Program-made: the position numbers and the translations under genes
Assembly: GCA_038200305.1 (NCBI GenBank)
Contig: JBBPYD010000150.1
Coordinates: 1-14,861 of the forward strand
Direction: 5' to 3'
Length of the DNA: 14,861 bases
From: JANXXV01 sp038200305
Lineage (GTDB): Bacteria > Acidobacteriota > Terriglobia > Bryobacterales > Bryobacteraceae
Part shown: positions 14,022 through 14,861 of the stretch, one piece after another
Layout: each line of letters starts with the position of its first letter
Position numbering within the stretch: the stretch's first letter is position 1
The notes under the pieces: model-generated
Told to the model about the DNA's origin: nothing
Databases searched by the model: none
The model's input: the letters and a program-made list of their open reading frames with translations, nothing else

Positions 14022-14747
14022 ATGGCGTCACCAGCACAAATCGCGGCCAATCGCCGCAACGCGCAGCACAGTACCGGCCCGAGAACGGACGAAGGCAAAG
14101 CAGCCGTCCGGCTCAACAGCCTTGTCCACGGACTCCGGGCGCAGGAGGTCCTGCTCCCCGACGAAGATCCCGCCGTGTTTGAAGAATTGCGCGAGTCCTT
14201 TCACCAGCAATTCAACCCCGAAGGTCCTGCCGAGCTGTTCTGCGTCGAAAAGATGCTTCTTAGCTTCTGGCGCAATCGCCGCATCGGCCGCATCGAAGCC
14301 GACATGTACCGTCATTTCTATCCAACCGAAGCACAAGCCGAGAAGATAGGATTCGGCTCTCTCGGGCAATCCTTCACCATCGAGGGTCTTGGCCAGGATA
14401 ACTTCTCCCGCCTCGCCCGCTATGAAACCAGCCTCGACCGCTCCTTCTACCGTGCCTCTAAAGAACTGCAAACACTCCAGAAATTCAGAATTGGCTTTGC
14501 TCGGCAAAATGAAGAAGCTCCTCCCGAATCTCTTCAACAGCCTGTACTGCGCGCAGCCGCGGCTTTGCCCTCTGAAATTGGCTTTGCTCGGCAAAACGAA
14601 CAACAGCTTCCCCAAGCTCTTCAGCCTGCGATGATACCCGGAGCCACGGCTTGGCCCTCTTCTGAAGCTCTTCAGCCATCGTTAAAACCCGCAGGCACGC
14701 CTTTGCACCGAAATCGGAAAGAACGCCGTCAAGCGCGGCTCCAATGA
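14022..14747 (+). CDS. Conserved hypothetical protein (AANRRNAQHSTGPRT family) with 29-residue C-terminal repeats
   Basis: The 241-residue protein has a strong ribosome site. Residues 8-40 (AANRRNAQHSTGPRTDEGKA, then LNSLVHGLRA) are a signature shared by many uncharacterised proteins of Acidobacteria and Planctomycetes: a basic, Asn/Arg-rich start followed by a helical region (about 45-155, e.g. FCVEKMLLSFWRNRRIGRIE) rich in charged and aromatic residues. No enzyme motif is recognisable; a nucleic-acid-binding role is conceivable because of the basic N-terminus but not shown. From residue 157 two repeats of about 29 residues follow (IGFARQNEEAPPESLQQPVL... and IGFARQNEQQLPQALQPAMI...), then a third, partial Pro/Ala-rich unit and a basic end RNRKERRQARLQ. 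The repeats behave like inserted DNA, see the repeat entries. Confidence 0.8.
   Translation: MASPAQIAANRRNAQHSTGPRTDEGKAAVRLNSLVHGLRAQEVLLPDEDPAVFEELRESFHQQFNPEGPAELFCVEKMLLSFWRNRRIGRIEADMYRHFYPTEAQAEKIGFGSLGQSFTIEGLGQDNFSRLARYETSLDRSFYRASKELQTLQKFRIGFARQNEEAPPESLQQPVLRAAAALPSEIGFARQNEQQLPQALQPAMIPGATAWPSSEALQPSLKPAGTPLHRNRKERRQARLQ
14490..14666 (+). repeat. Two in-frame 29-codon direct repeats
   Basis: Units start at 14490 and 14577 (87 bp apart, so the frame is kept). The first 19-20 bases are the same (TTGGCTTTGCTCGGCAAAA at 14491 and 14578); the rest is diverged, with TCTTCAACAG/TCTTCAGCCT in the middle and CGCGGCTTTGCCCTCTGAA/CACGGCTTGGCCCTCTTCTGAA at the end. Confidence 0.8.
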
Positions 14748-14772
14748 TCCGCGATACCCGGAGCCACGGCTT
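14633..14772 (+). repeat. 20-bp direct repeat GATACCCGGAGCCACGGCTT, inside and beyond the gene
   Basis: Perfect copies lie at 14633-14652, within the coding sequence, and at 14753-14772, just after the stop codon (14745-14747). A diverged relative (GCAGCCGCGGCTTTGCC, about 14552-14568) sits in the first coding repeat. Read on the minus strand all three give the same peptide-like string AKPWLRVS or AKPRLRAV, which reflects the DNA repeat and not a gene. Confidence 0.8.
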
Positions 14773-14831
14773 CGCACTCAGTTTCTGGCCTTCGGAAGAA
14801 ATGACCAAGAAATGCAAGAAATGAAACGGAG

Positions 14832-14860
14832 TTGACAAATTTATCACTGTTCCGTAAGAT
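14832..14860 (+). promoter_or_regulatory. Sigma-70-type promoter pointing out of the window
   Basis: TTGACA (14832-14837), a 17-bp spacer and TAAGAT (14855-14860) match the -35/-10 consensus at ideal spacing, with one mismatch in the -10. The gene it would serve lies to the right of the window. Confidence 0.55.
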
Positions 14861-14861
14861 G

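Noticed and set aside
14028..14615. 195-codon minus-strand frame opposite the repeat-tailed hypothetical gene
   Set aside because: Antisense to a gene with a strong Shine-Dalgarno sequence and a recognised N-terminal signature; no motif of its own.
14490..14785. CRISPR-like spaced repeats
   Set aside because: Repeats are few, diverged, in coding frame, of unequal spacing and without cas genes.
14485..14847. 120-codon minus-strand frame with repeated AKPWLRVS
   Set aside because: The repeated string results from the DNA repeats read in reverse; there is no ribosome site or family similarity.

Overview
The window looks like chromosomal DNA of a Gram-negative, GC-rich soil bacterium, most likely an acidobacterium of the Bryobacter/Solibacter type. 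The basis is the kind of genes present: a TonB-dependent receptor with an N-terminal carboxypeptidase-regulatory-like domain, a TMTC-type membrane glycosyltransferase with TPR repeats, an HdeD-type membrane protein, and a protein with the AANRRNAQHSTGPRT N-terminus seen in acidobacterial hypothetical proteins. This is inference from protein character; there is no rRNA or tRNA gene to settle it.

Layout. 1-2582 (minus): an ABC1/UbiB-type atypical kinase that runs off the left edge, preceded by a Rieske non-haem iron oxygenase. 2640-3521 (plus): a stand-alone double-receiver protein whose first receiver has lost its phospho-acceptor Asp. 3516-4262 (minus): a putative exported zinc hydrolase. 4383-4627 (plus): a decayed cyclopropane-fatty-acid synthase tail. 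4634-6530 (minus): a 47-residue membrane mini-protein followed by a 581-residue TMTC-like glycosyltransferase. 6531-7111: no intact gene, but coding scraps of at least two unrelated families on opposite strands. 7112-7821 (plus): a 46-residue CxxC mini-protein whose stop overlaps the start of an HdeD-family protein. 7828-10134 (minus): the TonB-dependent receptor. 10170-11240 (plus): a periplasmic lytic transglycosylase and a DUF1772 membrane protein. 11247-12907 (minus): a SAM-dependent methyltransferase and a TlpA-like thioredoxin-fold protein whose starts and stops interlock (TTGA). 12985-13709: a frameshifted UPF0175 antitoxin-like gene, a Rho-independent terminator, and directly behind its T-tract a group II intron without reverse transcriptase. 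14022-14747 (plus): a conserved hypothetical protein whose C-terminal part is built from 29-codon repeats. A consensus-like sigma-70 promoter points out of the right edge.

The intact genes are a loose housekeeping and envelope set (redox, cell wall, membrane, glycosylation), mostly single genes or two-gene units, not one pathway. I do not see a defence island, CRISPR array, biosynthetic cluster or integrated phage. The most distinctive features are the ORF-less group IIC-like intron placed behind a terminator, the translationally coupled mini-protein/HdeD pair, the invasive repeats near 14.5-14.8 kb, and several strongly decayed gene remnants in the intergenic gaps.
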